Below, in pieces: positions 23,062 to 35,329 of a stretch of 64,000 bases of DNA. The notes under the pieces were generated by a model. That model was not told the DNA's origin. It ran no database searches and saw nothing but the letters and a program-made list of their open reading frames with translations. The translations under genes and the position numbers were made by a program. The DNA lies in assembly GCA_944989445.1 (NCBI GenBank), contig CALYLW010000054.1, forward strand, positions 1,240,654-1,304,653, given 5' to 3'. Every line of letters begins with the position of its first letter. The stretch's first letter is position 1. The DNA is from Ampullaceana balthica. Its lineage: Eukaryota > Mollusca > Gastropoda > Lymnaeidae.

Positions 23062-23942
23062 GAGATACATGGTCTACCAATACACGTCTCTTGTGGGTCC
23101 AGATACATGGTCTACCAATAGACGTCTCTTGTGGGTCCAGATACATGGTCTATCAATAAACGTCTCTTGTGGGTCCAGATACATGGTCTACCAATAGACG
23201 TCTCTTGTGGGTCCAGATACATGTTCTACCAATAGACGTCTCTTGTGGGTCCAGATAAATGGTCTACCAATAGACGTCTCTAGTGGGTCCAGATACATGG
23301 TCTACCAATAGACGTCTCTTGTGGGTCCAGATACATGGCCTACCAATAATAGACGTCTCTTGTGGGTCCAGATACATGGTCTACCAATAGACGTCTCTTG
23401 TGGGTCCAGATACATGGTCTACCAATAGACGTCTCTTGTGGGTCCAGATACATGGCCTACCAATAATAGACGTCTCTTGTGGGTCCAGATACATGGTCTA
23501 CCAATAGACGTCTCTTGTGGGTCCAGATACATGGTCTACCAAAAAAGACGTCTCTTGTGGGTCCAGATACATGGTCTACCAATAAACGTCTCTTGTGGGT
23601 CCAGATACATGGTCTACCAATAGACGTCTCTTGTGGGTCCAGATACATGGTCTACCAATAGACGTCTCTTGTGGGTCCAGATACATGGTCTACCAAAAAA
23701 AGACGTCTCTTGTGGGTCCAGATACATGGTCTACCAATAAACGTCTCTTGTGGGTCCAGATACATGGTCTACCAATAGACGTCTCTTGTGAGTCCAGATA
23801 CATGGTCTACCAATAAACGTCTCTTGTGGGTCCAGATACATGGTCTACCAATAAACGTCTCTTGTGGGTCCAGATACATGGTCTACCAATAAACGTCTCT
23901 TGTGGGTCCAGATACATGGTCTACCAATAAACGTCTCCTGTG
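23062..23942. repeat. 38-bp satellite, left block, about 23 copies
   Basis: The unit carries GGTCCAGATACATGGTCTAC followed by CAATAGACGTCTCTTGTG. Variants alternate between AATAGACG and AATAAACG, with occasional AAAAAAGACG and AATAATAGACG insertions. The same array resumes at 25155. Confidence 0.95.
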
Positions 23943-25154
23943 AGGCTTGATCATTTCTGTGACCCCAACGCGTCATAAGCCATTCGGTCATATCTATTTT
24001 TAGGCTCTTCGTTGTCAGTAAGGTCAAACTTTCTCAAACATGGCTAGCAACAGTGTGTTTAATAGTGTTACAGTGATATCTGAAAACGATGTTCCAGGTG
24101 CTAATTTGGACAAAAAAGATATTTCTTCTCACTCAGTTTTGCAGCCGAAAAAAGTTATTAAAATGTCGAAGACTTAAAACTTTAATAAATAAGCCGTAAC
24201 ATAGTATTTTAAATTATTTAAAGATGATATTGTAAGCGTTCATATTCGTAACTACGGTAAACACTAGTCCTAGCGTAGTCAATTATTAACATATATGTAT
24301 TTTAATATTGTTTTCCTTGGCCCTTGCCTTATAAAAATATATGCCTTTAGTAATAAACTTACACTAAGATTATGACTTTAATTATAATTACATCATAGTA
24401 TGAAAGAATAAACTTCATGGACGAACGAGCAACTAGAACTAGTTACTACTAACTTATTAAATTACTAGAGCCAGAGCTTCAGTAAGAGCAGATGCAGAGT
24501 CACTAATTCATTTACATAATTCATGCTCGCAAGGACGTTCCATTTCGCATAATATAATATTACATAATATAACCATCTATTGATATTTTAATTTAAATAA
24601 ATAAGCCTAGGCCTAAGCATTTATTTAAGATGAGTGAAAGTGTAAGCGGTCGTTCCGGCCGTCGCCACTAGTACTAGTCACTAGTTCTAACAAACTTATA
24701 TTTAATATAAATTGTTTTCGTTGGTTCATATAAATTATATTTGCCTTAGTATTTATTAGTAATAAACTTACACTAAGATTATGATTTTAATTATAATTAC
24801 ATCATACGTTTTAGAAGTAAATAGTATTTGAATGTATAAAATTCTCGGACGAATGAGCGAATGAACTAAAAATAAAAAATTATAGTCTGTATATTTACAT
24901 ATTAATATTAAATTCACTCTCGCAAGGAAGCTCTATTTCGCATTATTATAATATATCAAATAATATGAATTTATATTTTTCTTTAAAATTCTATAAAATC
25001 AAGCTTTTGAACAAGTTTTAGATAATTTCAATGAGCGCATTCCCTCTAATAGTTATGAATAAATATTCACTACTTGACCTTACGGCACCTCAGGCGGTGA
25101 CCTAGTTATAGATCGAGTCTATTATTAGACTTCCGGTAAATAATGACCAAGCCT
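23943..25154. mobile_element. 1.2-kb inverted-repeat insertion inside the 38-bp satellite
   Basis: The ends AGGCTTGATCATT and AATGACCAAGCCT match as inverted repeats at 12 of 13 bases. Interior sequence is AT-rich and unlike the satellite. Two similar halves of about 400 bp (sharing AATAAACTTACACTAAGATT near 24352 and 24766, and CGCAAGGA...CTATTTCGCAT near 24527 and 24913) show an internal duplication. A 45-codon frame lies near the left end. The superfamily is not recognised. Confidence 0.6.
24040..24177 (+). CDS. Small ORF (45 codons) in the inserted element, function unknown
   Basis: ATG at 24040 to TAA at 24175, with a usable start context (CAAACATGG). The product begins MASNSVFNSVTVISEND and ends PKKVIKMSKT. 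It has no recognisable domain. It may be the N-terminal remnant of a transposase that was otherwise lost, or chance. It lies about 100 bp inside the left inverted repeat. Confidence 0.2.
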   Translation: MASNSVFNSVTVISENDVPGANLDKKDISSHSVLQPKKVIKMSKT

Positions 25155-25812
25155 ATAAACGTCTCTTGTGGGTCCAGATACATGGTCTACCAATAGACGT
25201 CTCTTGTGGGTCCAGATACATGGTCTACCAATAAACGTCTCTTGTGGGTCCAGATACATGGTCTACCAATAGACGTCTCTTGTGTGTCCAGATACATGGT
25301 CTACCAATAAACGTCTCTTGTGGGTCCAGATACATGGTCTACCAATAAACGTCTCTTGTGGGTCCAGATACATGGTCTACCAATAAACGTCTCTTGTGGG
25401 TCCAGATACATGTTCTACCAATAGACGTCTCTTGTGGGTCCAGATACATGGTCTACCAATAAACGTCTCCTGTGGGTCCAGATACATGGTCTACCAATAG
25501 ACGTCTCCTGTGGGTCCAGATACATGGTCTACCAATAAACGTCTCTTGTGGGTCCAGATACATGGTCTACCAATAAACGTCTCTTGTGGGTCCAGATACA
25601 TGGTCTACCAATAAACGTCTCTTGTGGGTCCAGATACATGGTCTACCAATAAACGTCTCTTGTGGGTCCAGATACATGGTCTACCAATAAACGTCTCTTG
25701 TGGGTCCAGATACATGGTCTACCAATAAACGTCTCTTGTGGGTCCAGATACATGGTCTACCAATAAACGTCTCTTGTGGGTCCAGATACATGTTCCACCA
25801 ATAAACGCCTCT
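25155..25812. repeat. 38-bp satellite, right block, about 17 copies
   Basis: Same unit and phase direction as 23062-23942. It starts with ATAAACGTCTCTTGTG, repeating the 16 bases before the insertion with one mismatch. The AATAAACG variant dominates here. Confidence 0.95.
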
Positions 25813-26734
25813 TGTCCGTCCCATCAATGGCTAACAAAAGACACGGTATGCAGCGAATGTGACCTCAGGCCCCGACGAAATTTAGTGTGGCCCAGAAAAA
25901 ATACACCACCCCTCCCCTCTCTCCTGGACTCAGCAACACTTGCGCGCTTATACATGTGACAGTGTCAGTGGTTCCCAAGTTTCGATTCGACTTTGCAGAA
26001 CACCGTTAAACTTCTGCCTGAAGCGATTTCACTCTACTATATGTTGTTGTTTTTTTTAAATCACATATCCAGTAACTCTGAACTATATTTATTTATCAAT
26101 TTGTAACAAATATAAATACTTTACATATTATCATGTTCATATGTTTACAATTTAAATAAACTACGAATTGTTTTTAACTTAATACTGTGAAATTAATAAT
26201 AGTATTATTGCACATTTATATACATATATATGCTTTGATGTGATATAGCCAAGTTGTTCTCAAATTAAAGTTACATTCATAAGCTATAATTATAATTAAT
26301 AGCTAAGTTGTATAAATAATAAACAGGTAATGTTACAATTAATAGTGAGGGGAAAAATAATATAAGTTAGCTATCTCCCTTAAAATGTCATTTTATCTCC
26401 CTTTAAAATTCTTTCTTTGAAAAGTATTTTTTTTTACTAATTTCTTTAAAAGATGTGAACAAAAGTGTTTCACTCTCAGCAAACTGTGGTCGGGCTAAAG
26501 GGTTAGATTTTTTTTTGTTTCTGTTTTTTTGGCGAATCATGAAGATTATTTCCAGTTGGGTCATAAGAAAAGTGTGTGTGTCCTCAGTATACTGAGGTCA
26601 GCTAACTGGGACAACCTGGACTGTGTACATGAATTTCACTGGGCGTCGTCAGTTGGAACCGTGTCCTTGTTTCGGCCACACTCTTTTAACATTGCTGTTC
26701 AATGACAGGACATCCAGCAGACATAATTTGGTGC
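25813..26734. other. No gene seen
   Basis: AT-rich, with T runs. No exon or RNA gene is supported. Confidence 0.35.
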
Positions 26735-27190
26735 TACCAAACAGATCTATGAATAGGCAGTCTGGACATTGCTACAGCAGACACCTCGTTTGATACGTTG
26801 GTGCTACCAAACATATCTATGAATGGGCAGTCTGGACATTGCTACAGGCTACAGCAGACACCTCGTTTGATACGTTGGTGCTACCAAACAGATCTATGAA
26901 TGGGCAGTCTGGGACATTGACATTGCTACAGCAGACACCTCGTTTGATACGTTGGTGCTACCAAACAGATCTATGAATGGGCAGTCTGGGACATTGACAT
27001 TGCTACAGCAGACACCTCGTTTGATACGTTGGTGCTACCAAACAGATCTATGAATGGGCAGTCTGGACATTGACATTGCTACAGCAGACACCTCGTTTGA
27101 TACGTTGGTGCTACCAAACAGATCTATGAATGGGCAGTCTGGGACATTGACATTGCTACAGCAGACACCTCGTTTGATACGTTGGTGCAT
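26735..27190. repeat. Minisatellite, about 77-bp unit, six copies
   Basis: The unit contains TTGGTGCTACCAAACAGATC, ATGAATGGGCAGTCTGG, and GCAGACACCTCGTTTGATAC. Copies differ by a small duplication around GACATTGACATTGC. Confidence 0.9.
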
Positions 27191-27634
27191 AACTAACATT
27201 TCGCCACCCGGGGTTGAGTTTATTGTTCCGGCACTACACCCGCATGCTATCTTATACGCTCCATTTTTAAGACAGCATCACGCCTTTCCTGTTTAAACAT
27301 TTTTTCAGTGCATCGCACACCAGTGCTAACTCCCATTGTTTTACAACTTGTTTTAAGCCCGTTTGCCTTGTAGAGAAATGAAACTGAATGGTGAATATTT
27401 AAGGGTAAGATAATGCCCAATCAACATTTTAAGGGGACAAGGCGTGTAGATAGCACGTACACCACACCACATACATGCATGTCGGCACACGATACTTAAG
27501 TCGTTTTTTTTTAAACCTTCTTATATCACGCTTATATAGTGGCGTTCTTGGCACTTGGCGATGACTGACCAGGTTTTGGGTTACAGTTTGGACGTCAAGC
27601 TCATGCTTATCACTTTTGGGCCAATGATCCTCAC

Positions 27635-29455
27635 TGTGAGGATGATACACATCTCTGTGAGGACGATACACATCTCTGTGAGGACGATACACATCTCTGT
27701 GAGGACGATACACATCTCTGTGAGGATGATACACATCTCAGTGAGGATGATACACATCTCTGTGAGGATGATACACATCTCTGTAAGGATGATACACATC
27801 TCTGTTAGGCTGATCCACATCTCTGTGAGACTGATGCACACCTCTGTGAGGCTGACGCACACCTCTGTGAGGCTGATACACATCTCTGTGAGACCGATAC
27901 ACATCTCTGTGAGACCGATACACATCTCTGTGAGGACGATACACATCTCTGTGAGGCCGATACACATCTCTGTGAGGATGATACACATCTCTGTTAGGAT
28001 GATACACACCTATGTGAGGCTGATACACACCTCTGTGAGGACGATACACATTTCTGTGAGGACGATACACATCTCTGCGTGGACGATACACATCTCTGCG
28101 AGGACGATACACATCTCTGCGAGGACGATACACATCTCTGTGAGGACGATACACATCTCAGTGAGGATGATACACATCTCTGTGAGGATGATACACATCT
28201 CTGTGAGGATGATACACATCTCTGTGAGGATGATACACATCTCTGTGAGGATGATACACATCTCTGTGAGGATGATACACATCTCTGTGAGGATGATACA
28301 CATCTCTGTGAGGATGATACACATCTCTGTTAGGATGATCCACATCTCTGTGAGACGGATGCACACCTCTGTGAGGCCGATACACATATCTGTGAGGCCG
28401 ATACACATCTCTGTGAGGATGATACACATCTCTGTAAGGATGATACACATCTCTGTTAGGCTGATCCACATCTCTGTGAGACTGATGCACACCTCTGTGA
28501 GGCTGATGCACACCTCTGTGAGGCTGATACACATCTCTGTGAGACCGATACACATCTCTGTGAGACCGATACACATCTCTGTGAGGACGATACACATCTC
28601 TGTGAGGCCGATACACATCTCTGTGAGGATGATACACATATCTGTTAGGATGATACACACCTATGTGAGGCTGATACACACCTCTGTGAGGACGATACAC
28701 ATTTCTGTGAGGACGATACACATCTCTGCGTGGACGATACACATCTCTGCGAGGACGATACACATCTCTGCGAGGATGATACACATCTCAGTGAGGATGA
28801 TACACATCTCAGTGAGGATGATACACATCTCTGAGGATGATACACACCTCTGTGAGGCTGATGCACACCTCTGTGAGGCCGATACACACCTCTGTGTGGC
28901 CGATACACATCTCTGTGAGGATGATACACACCTCTGTGAGTCGGATGCACACCTCTGTGAGGCCGATGCACACCTCTGTGAGGCCGATACACACCTCTGT
29001 GAGGCCGATGCACACCTCTGTGAGGCCGATGCACACCTCTGGGAGGCCGATGCACACCTCTGTGAGGCCGATACACACCTGGGAGGCCGATACACATCTC
29101 TGTGAGGCTGATACACACCTGTGAGGCTGATGCACACCTCTGTGAGGCTGATGCACACCTCTGTGAGGCTGATGCACACCTCTGGGAGGCCGATACACAT
29201 CTCTGTGAGGCTGATGCACACCTCTGTGAGGCTGATGCACACCTCTGTGAGGCTGATGCACACCTCTGTGAGGCTGATGCACACCTATGTGAGGCTGATG
29301 CACACCTCTGTGAGGCTGATGCACACCTCTGTGAGGCTGATGCACACCTCTGTGAGGCTGATGCACACCTCTGTGAGGCTGATGTACACCTCTGTGAGGC
29401 TGATGCACACCTCTGTGAGGCTGATACACACCTCTGTGAGGCTAATACACTTGTG
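27635..29455. repeat. 21-bp minisatellite, about 86 copies, with higher-order structure
   Basis: Units of GATACACATCTCTGTGAGG plus two bases. The left half mixes GATGATAC, GACGATAC and GCCGATAC forms; the right half (28840-29450) is dominated by CTGATGCACACCTCTGTGAG. Rare variants recur 651 bp apart (CTGTAAGGATG at 27781 and 28432), exactly 31 units, so a block was duplicated. All frames on both strands stay open for hundreds of codons, which is expected of a 21-bp repeat and is not evidence of a gene. Confidence 0.95.
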
Positions 29456-30009
29456 AGGCTAAAATACCCTGGATGCTGAGGCAAATACACATCTCTGTGA
29501 GGCTGATACATGAATGTGAACGCTGAAATCTCTGTTAGTCTAAATATCATCTCTGTAGGGCCGAGGCAAATACACATAAGTTTTAGACCGATCCTTATTC
29601 AGAATTTGTTGATAGTCAGCGACCGATGAAAAATATACATATGGTGGTACCTTTAGGTTGTTGTTGCACCATCGATCTGACAAGACAATCAACTTGCTCT
29701 GGAGAGTCCATGACGTAAATCGCATTCGAGATGTCCTTCTATCACGTCATTTATCATGATAGAAAAGTTTGTGTGGGATGGGTTTGTGAGTGTGTGTGAG
29801 ATGGGGCTGTGTGTGTGTAGGAGGAGGTTGTGGGGGATGATTGTGTTGCGTGACGGCACGCGGTGACGCAGTCTCCTCAAGTCTAATTCATTATGCCAAG
29901 TGACGCAGGGAGACGTTGAAAAAAAAGTCTGTTTAGTCTTGTCTGGGCGGCCGGCCGACTATCTGTCAATTGGCTTTTTCCTTGTTGGAGTGTAGCTGGA
30001 GTTGGAGTG
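29456..30009. other. No gene seen
   Basis: Decayed copies of the 21-bp unit fade out by about 29580. A GTGTGTG-rich stretch follows near 29770-29820. Confidence 0.35.
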
Positions 30010-30260
30010 CCTTAGGCCCTTGAATATTTCTAGCAACAAGTCGAAATAAGTTCTCTAGGCCCTTGAATGTCTCTAGGAGCGAGTCGAAATAAGTTCTCTA
30101 GGCCCTTGAATGTCTCTAGGATCGAGTCGAAATAAGTTCTCTAGGCCCTTGAATGTCTCAAGGAGCGAGTCGAAATAAGTTCTCTAGGCCCTTGAATGTC
30201 TCTAGGAGCGAATCGAAATAACTACGATAGACCCTAGACTTTCTAGGAGTGAAGTCAAAT
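30010..30260. repeat. 43-bp minisatellite, five to six copies
   Basis: The unit contains CTCTAGGCCCTTGAATGTCT followed by CTAGGAGCGAGTCGAAATAA. The last copies are diverged. Confidence 0.9.
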
Positions 30261-30739
30261 TGACTCTCCTAAGCCCTGGACTGCCACGACGACTATTCTA
30301 GTAGTTTAAACTTTAAACTATACATACATACATGCATATAGTCCACAATAAATTGTGCGTGCGATTTATTTCTTCTTATACTTACAGAAAAATCGTGCCT
30401 ATTACCCATTCTTTCATCGCCTTATAATCGATTTAAAAGCGCCAATAAATAAATTTAAAAAATGTTTACAAAATCAAAAAAAAATTAAAAAATCAAATTA
30501 GTTTTTTTTATAAAATGTATATCAAAAGTCCATCAAGAAGAAAGATAATAGGCAGAAGTAAACTACTCCATTGAGAGAGAGAGTTTAGTCTGTGATAATT
30601 TGAACTTGGACATCAAGCAAAATGCCATACCACCAGTGAGAGGTTAAGACTTTCTGTAGAAGCGGCCCATGGAGACCATTGGGTTTGCCTCCCCTGGTCT
30701 GTGGTCAAGTGAAAAGCGAGCGTTACTTCCTTCACCAGC

Positions 30740-30890
30740 CGGTCGTCAACGTAAGCCAGGGCGTATCAGGGCACCTACGTCAGGCGAGCCGTAACAGTGC
30801 ACATACGTCAGCAAAGCCACATCAGGGGCACCTACGTCAGCCAAGTCGTATCAGGGCACCTACGTCACGCAAGCCGTAACAGCGCACAAC
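30740..30890. repeat. Short degenerate tandem repeat, about 30-bp unit
   Basis: Four to five copies built on GTATCAGGGCACCTACGTCA and CGTAACAGTGCACATACGTC. Confidence 0.7.
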
Positions 30891-31355
30891 AGTCCACATA
30901 CGTAACAGTAGGCGTATCAGGCGAAGATGAACTCACACACAACACAAAAAAACGCCCCGTTTGTTGACACCTGTGTGACATGCGCAGGTTGTTTGCTTTA
31001 CGTGTTGGCGCACATGTTCCGCGGTCAATATGTTTGTGTGTTCCTGGTTGGTTTTTGTTTAGTTTTTTTTTACATGTAACTGCCCTGTCCGCAAAGTTCC
31101 TTTAACATTGTATTGACATGGGGACACCTCCCCCGCCCCTCCCCGCGGCTTCCTCACCGCCTAATTGTTTATCCAACATGCAAGCGCCGCAATAACAAAT
31201 TGAAACGCTTGGTTCAGGTAATTAAAGTATATTTGTTTTAATTAAAGATCACAAAAAATAAAAAGCAGCAAGTGCCCGATGGGACAAGCCTTTAGACATA
31301 TGAGGATGTTGAGACTATGAAAGGAATGAAGGATATAGGGATTGGAATATCTATT
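30891..31355. other. No gene seen
   Basis: No recognisable feature; T-rich and C-rich short tracts only. Confidence 0.35.
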
Positions 31356-31645
31356 GGGGACGCAGTGGTCGAATGGCAGCGCGCTCGACTTGCGTACCGA
31401 TGGTCACGGGTTCGATCCCATGTGAAGGCAAGGATTTGTTACCGGGGCCTAGGGCGTCCCTGAGTCACCCAGCTCCGAATGGGTACCTAACACTAGTTAG
31501 GCGGCTGGGTAATGCGTGGAACCCACAAAGCCGTGGCCTGTGAACGCTGCATCACTTGACAACAGATCATCAGTCATGGTCTGTGGACGCAATTATCTTC
31601 TGCATAGAAGGAGGGTCTGTATAGATAAGATAAGATAAGATCTCA
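31356..31645 (+). mobile_element. tRNA-derived SINE (about 290 bp)
   Basis: The 5' part contains TGGTCGAATGG, which fits the polymerase III A box, and GGTTCGATCCC, which fits the B box, about 40 bases apart as in tRNA genes. A tRNA-unrelated body follows (GGGGCCTAGGGCGTCCCTGA, then GGCGGCTGGGTAATGCGTGG) and a tail of GATAA repeats. The body is shared with 45807-45960, so it is a dispersed family. Confidence 0.85.
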
Positions 31646-31996
31646 GACCGGAAGAAGTAAATTTTCAGACCGGAAGACGTACATTTTCAGGCCTGAAAAC
31701 TTCATTTTCCGACCGGAAAACTTCATTCTCATTGCGTGAAGTTACCGCATTGCTACTATTTTTAATTTTTTGACAATTTTTTTCTCAAAACGGTGCTTTT
31801 TCAATGTAAACACAGCAGTTAAGATACTCTGCAATATTTTTTTTTGGTTAGTATACTCAAGTATTAAACAAGTTTTTGTCTTGGTCAAGTACACTGAGCT
31901 GACTCAAAATAACGAAGAATTTAAAAAAAAATAAAAAAATATGTCGATATGAGTCCTAATAGATAATAGATTTCCGCCATAAATTGACAAGGCCTA
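31646..31996. mobile_element. Relative of the element at 15381-15704 (tentative)
   Basis: The right end AAATTGACAAGGCCTAT matches the right end of the 15381 element. The left part has about four loose copies of TTTTCAGACCGGAAGACGTA, and no clean left inverted repeat is visible. Borders are approximate. Confidence 0.35.
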
Positions 31997-33248
31997 TCTG
32001 ATATCTCACCGACACGTCAAGGTGCGACAACAACATTAACATAATGTCATCACGGTTCCAAAATCTTATTGCCAAGTAATTTGATGACATTCCATCAACG
32101 GTATGTCTGCCTACGTTCACTCCTCCCCCCCCCCACACACACACACATTTCTACGCTCTGAATTGTCACTTTGTCACGGAGGTAATAATTTGTATAGGCG
32201 AACCTCTTACGCCTTAACGTATGCATCCAACGGTCCGTACTATCCATGACACTACCCACACCAACACGAGAGGGTAATAAACGGATTCACCCGGCGGTCA
32301 CCTTCGGTACCGCGTTGGAGGGTCCTGAGAGAACACGCCTGATGGGCTGACACTTTGACTTTGTGGCGTCTTCTGATTGTTCATTATCATTGGTGGTATG
32401 AAGGGGAGTCCTGGCTCTATGTGACTGTTGGCTTTTTTTCCCCCTGTGGCGTTTACCAGGCATTGGAGTCTGCTGGACTGTACTGGACATTGGATCTACT
32501 GAACATAAAATCGACTGGATATCGAATATCCTGAACATGCAATTTACTGGATATCGAAACTCCTGACCATGAAATCTACTAAACTTAGTTTAACATACGT
32601 CGTTACATTGTGTAGCTAGGGGAAAGTACCGCCCGAAGGACTGGGACGAAAAGATCTCGGAAGTAGGTCGACGATGCTGCTGTTCCTGATGACGATAAAA
32701 AAAGTGGCGCCCTAGCCTTCACTGCCTTTTCTGACGTCATTGCCGTTTAAGATTGACCCGTAGCCGTGTCCACCGGCGCTTGGCTCACCAGACTTTTCAA
32801 GAAGTGTCCACGTCCCAGACAGTGGCCGATGATTCGGTCTGTGGGCAGTAGCACGGCCTCAACATTGAAAGTTGCCATTCAGCAGATCATAACGGCTGGG
32901 TGCGCAGGTAAAGGGAAGGGGGATACGTAGCAAGAGATCTCTCAGGTAATAAGGAGCTGAAAACTCGGGTCAAGTGTTTGTCGCAGGACTCCATTGAGTA
33001 AATTGAACAGTGAAATGCCTGGGACGAGCGGTGGCGTTACTGGAGTTAGTACCGCTCGTGGGGGGGGGGTTATTGTCGTCATTTCTTCCCATGACAAAAC
33101 ATCTGCAGGGGTTTCATTTCTTGCTATCTTTACGTCTTCATTGATGGGCACAAGACTATGAGCGCACGAAGAAGTTTTTGTAATGAGGAGCAAATTTTTA
33201 TTTTAATTGTCGGAACTTGGCTCGATCACTAACGAGGGTGCTTTAAGG
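31997..33248. other. No gene seen
   Basis: Open frames on both strands lack recognisable domains. A CA run is at about 32139-32147. Confidence 0.35.
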
Positions 33249-33299
33249 CAGTGGTCCCCAACCTGTGGTCCACGGCGTTAAAAAGGTTGGGGACCACTG
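33249..33299. mobile_element. Minimal hAT MITE (51 bp)
   Basis: CAGTGGTCCCCAACCT and its exact inverse AGGTTGGGGACCACTG form 16-bp terminal repeats around a 19-bp centre. Perfect 8-bp duplications CTTTAAGG flank it. It is little more than two ends. Confidence 0.9.
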
Positions 33300-34223
33300 C
33301 TTTAAGGGACCAGTTGTCGCCTATGCACGATCGCCGGGCCGCCTTCTGTGTCTGCTCTCCAAATAAGTTGGTCTGGATCCCAATCAATAGTCGACCAGTG
33401 TTTTTGGGTATTGTTTGAAATAATGGCACTGGTAGGGCCCATGTGGGGTCAGTTTTTAGCTGCAATAATTTTAGCTACCTTTTAACGACTATTTCTTTTT
33501 AAAACCGTAAATTCTACATGCACAAGTAACATTTCAATGCGAAAACAAGGTTAGTATCAGTTTCACGTAGAATTTTAGTAATATTAGCAAATCCATGGGG
33601 TGTGAGGGGGGGGGCGCCAGGACGCCCCTGGTCGTATTGTAGGTTCATTACCGGTCAATAAATGCTGGTCCGTGTTTGGGAATTCAGCGGGATTTAATGT
33701 CATCGGGAGTTTGAGATATGATCTAAGCCTTGAAGACACGAGTGATGAAACTTCAGGTAGTCCCAATCTTTCAATGAGAGACCCCAGCCGTGTGGTTCAG
33801 ATCGCGCACCAATCGTTCCCAATGTTTGCCGTTTGTATTGGTGCGTTCGCCGATGGGCGACAAAAAACACAACCCGGGCAGCGTCTGTCAGTTCGTCAGC
33901 GTGCCGGACGACGTGTTTGCACGCCAGAGTTTAGCGATGGACGACAATCGCCAGTGCCTCGGCCGACAGCGCGTGTTGTCGCTGGGTTGACACATGGACG
34001 CGACTTTGGTTTCTGGTTGACTTTTCTTATTGCTTTTATAACTACTAATAACAAAGGATTGGAGTTAACCGATTTTTTGGCACATTTTTTAAGACAGTCT
34101 ATTATTCTATTAGAATTTAGAGAGATACAACAAGTGGAAGGAAATACAACTATGTGTAATATGTTGTTAAAACAGGGTATGCATAGACCTGACAAGACGG
34201 CACTATACATATCATGTTTCAAC
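33300..34223. other. No recognised gene; one unassigned ORF
   Basis: A plus-strand frame runs from about 33672 to 34238 (about 188 codons). Its product has no recognisable domain, its codon pattern looks unconstrained, and its last codons fall in the MITE at 34224, so I do not call it a gene. Confidence 0.35.
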
Positions 34224-34505
34224 CATGGGCGTCGCTAGGAATTTTTCCAGGGGGGGGGGCAAAAAAATCCCACTTTTTTTTTAAATTTTAAATGGCAATG
34301 CCATACATGTACAATTTTCAATTAAATTCAAGTTCAGTATAAAATAAGGGTTGAAAAAAGCCTTAGAAATTAATAAGACTTTACAAATTAGTGCTGTAAT
34401 AGTTAAAATACAACATTTATTAATGCATTTAATAAATTAATTACTTTTTTCTCAAATGTAGGGGGGGGGCAAATGCCCCCCTTGCCCCCCTTCCCTACGC
34501 CCATG
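34224..34505. mobile_element. hAT-like MITE (282 bp)
   Basis: Ends CATGGGCGTCGCTAGG and CTTCCCTACGCCCATG are inverted repeats, flanked on both sides by perfect GTTTCAAC. Poly-G and poly-C tracts lie just inside both ends. Confidence 0.85.
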
Positions 34506-34711
34506 GTTTCAACAACATTTAGTTATTTTTCTAAAAGCCTGATTACAGTTTCACTCCATATTTTGTTCAAGGAAATACAGATGCTTTGGCCCGAATACGT
34601 CAAGACTTACACTCTAATTGAAACACAATGCAATGTCTCTCAGGAGACCAGATGCATCAGTCGTTTGTCTGCGTGAAGCTCGAAGATTTAATCTGATGGT
34701 TTGTTTACACG

Positions 34712-34712
<1 letters not shown>

Positions 34713-34744
<32 letters not shown>

Positions 34745-34750
34745 CGTGCG
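34713..34750. repeat. (TG)n microsatellite
   Basis: About 14 TG/CG dinucleotides. The rest of 34506-35329 shows no supported feature. Confidence 0.9.
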
Positions 34751-35329
34751 TACATACGTATGATTTGGAGGCTACAAACCTGTGGGTCCCGTCGGGGCGG
34801 TTGTTGGTTGCGCTGTAGTTAGTGGTATGCGGAGAGCCACCGACAGACACCAGTGGTTGTACTTAGGGCCCAGTGGTTGTATCTAGGGCCCAGCTATTAA
34901 TTCACCTTCAAACAGATGACAGATGCCCCATGGCTGAAGTCAGGTCAGTTGTGGGGAAAGTACTGGAAACAGAGACGACGCCGGGAATTTACAGGGGCAC
35001 AGCCAAGCGACTAAACTTAGTATACTACTACTACATCACGGCTTGTTTGACGCGTCACTTTAAAACGGCGATTTCATTATATGAAGTGCTGGTAGCTGTC
35101 ACCGCTTAGCGGCTACCCATAGAAACGTTACTATTTTTATGAGAAGCACCAGTGGTAAATTTCGTTTGCGCATGTTTTGTACTGCTTGATGTCTTTGTTT
35201 GGTTATGGCAAATCTCTAATGGTTTGTACGTTGTTGTTATCTAGCATTCTCCATCACGACGTCGATAGAAACAATGTTTGTTTTTAAAAATAAAATAATA
35301 CATTTTTTAATTTTATTTATTTATTTTTT

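Noticed and set aside
27555..29577. Open frames up to 516 codons on both strands
   Set aside because: They are translations of the 21-bp minisatellite (IHISVR, DDTHLCE, MCIILTE and so on). A stop-free 21-bp unit opens all frames on both strands; there is no non-repeat protein part or splice context.
33672..34238. 188-codon plus-strand frame
   Set aside because: No recognisable domain, no splice or promoter context, and its end lies in a MITE that inserted with an 8-bp duplication.
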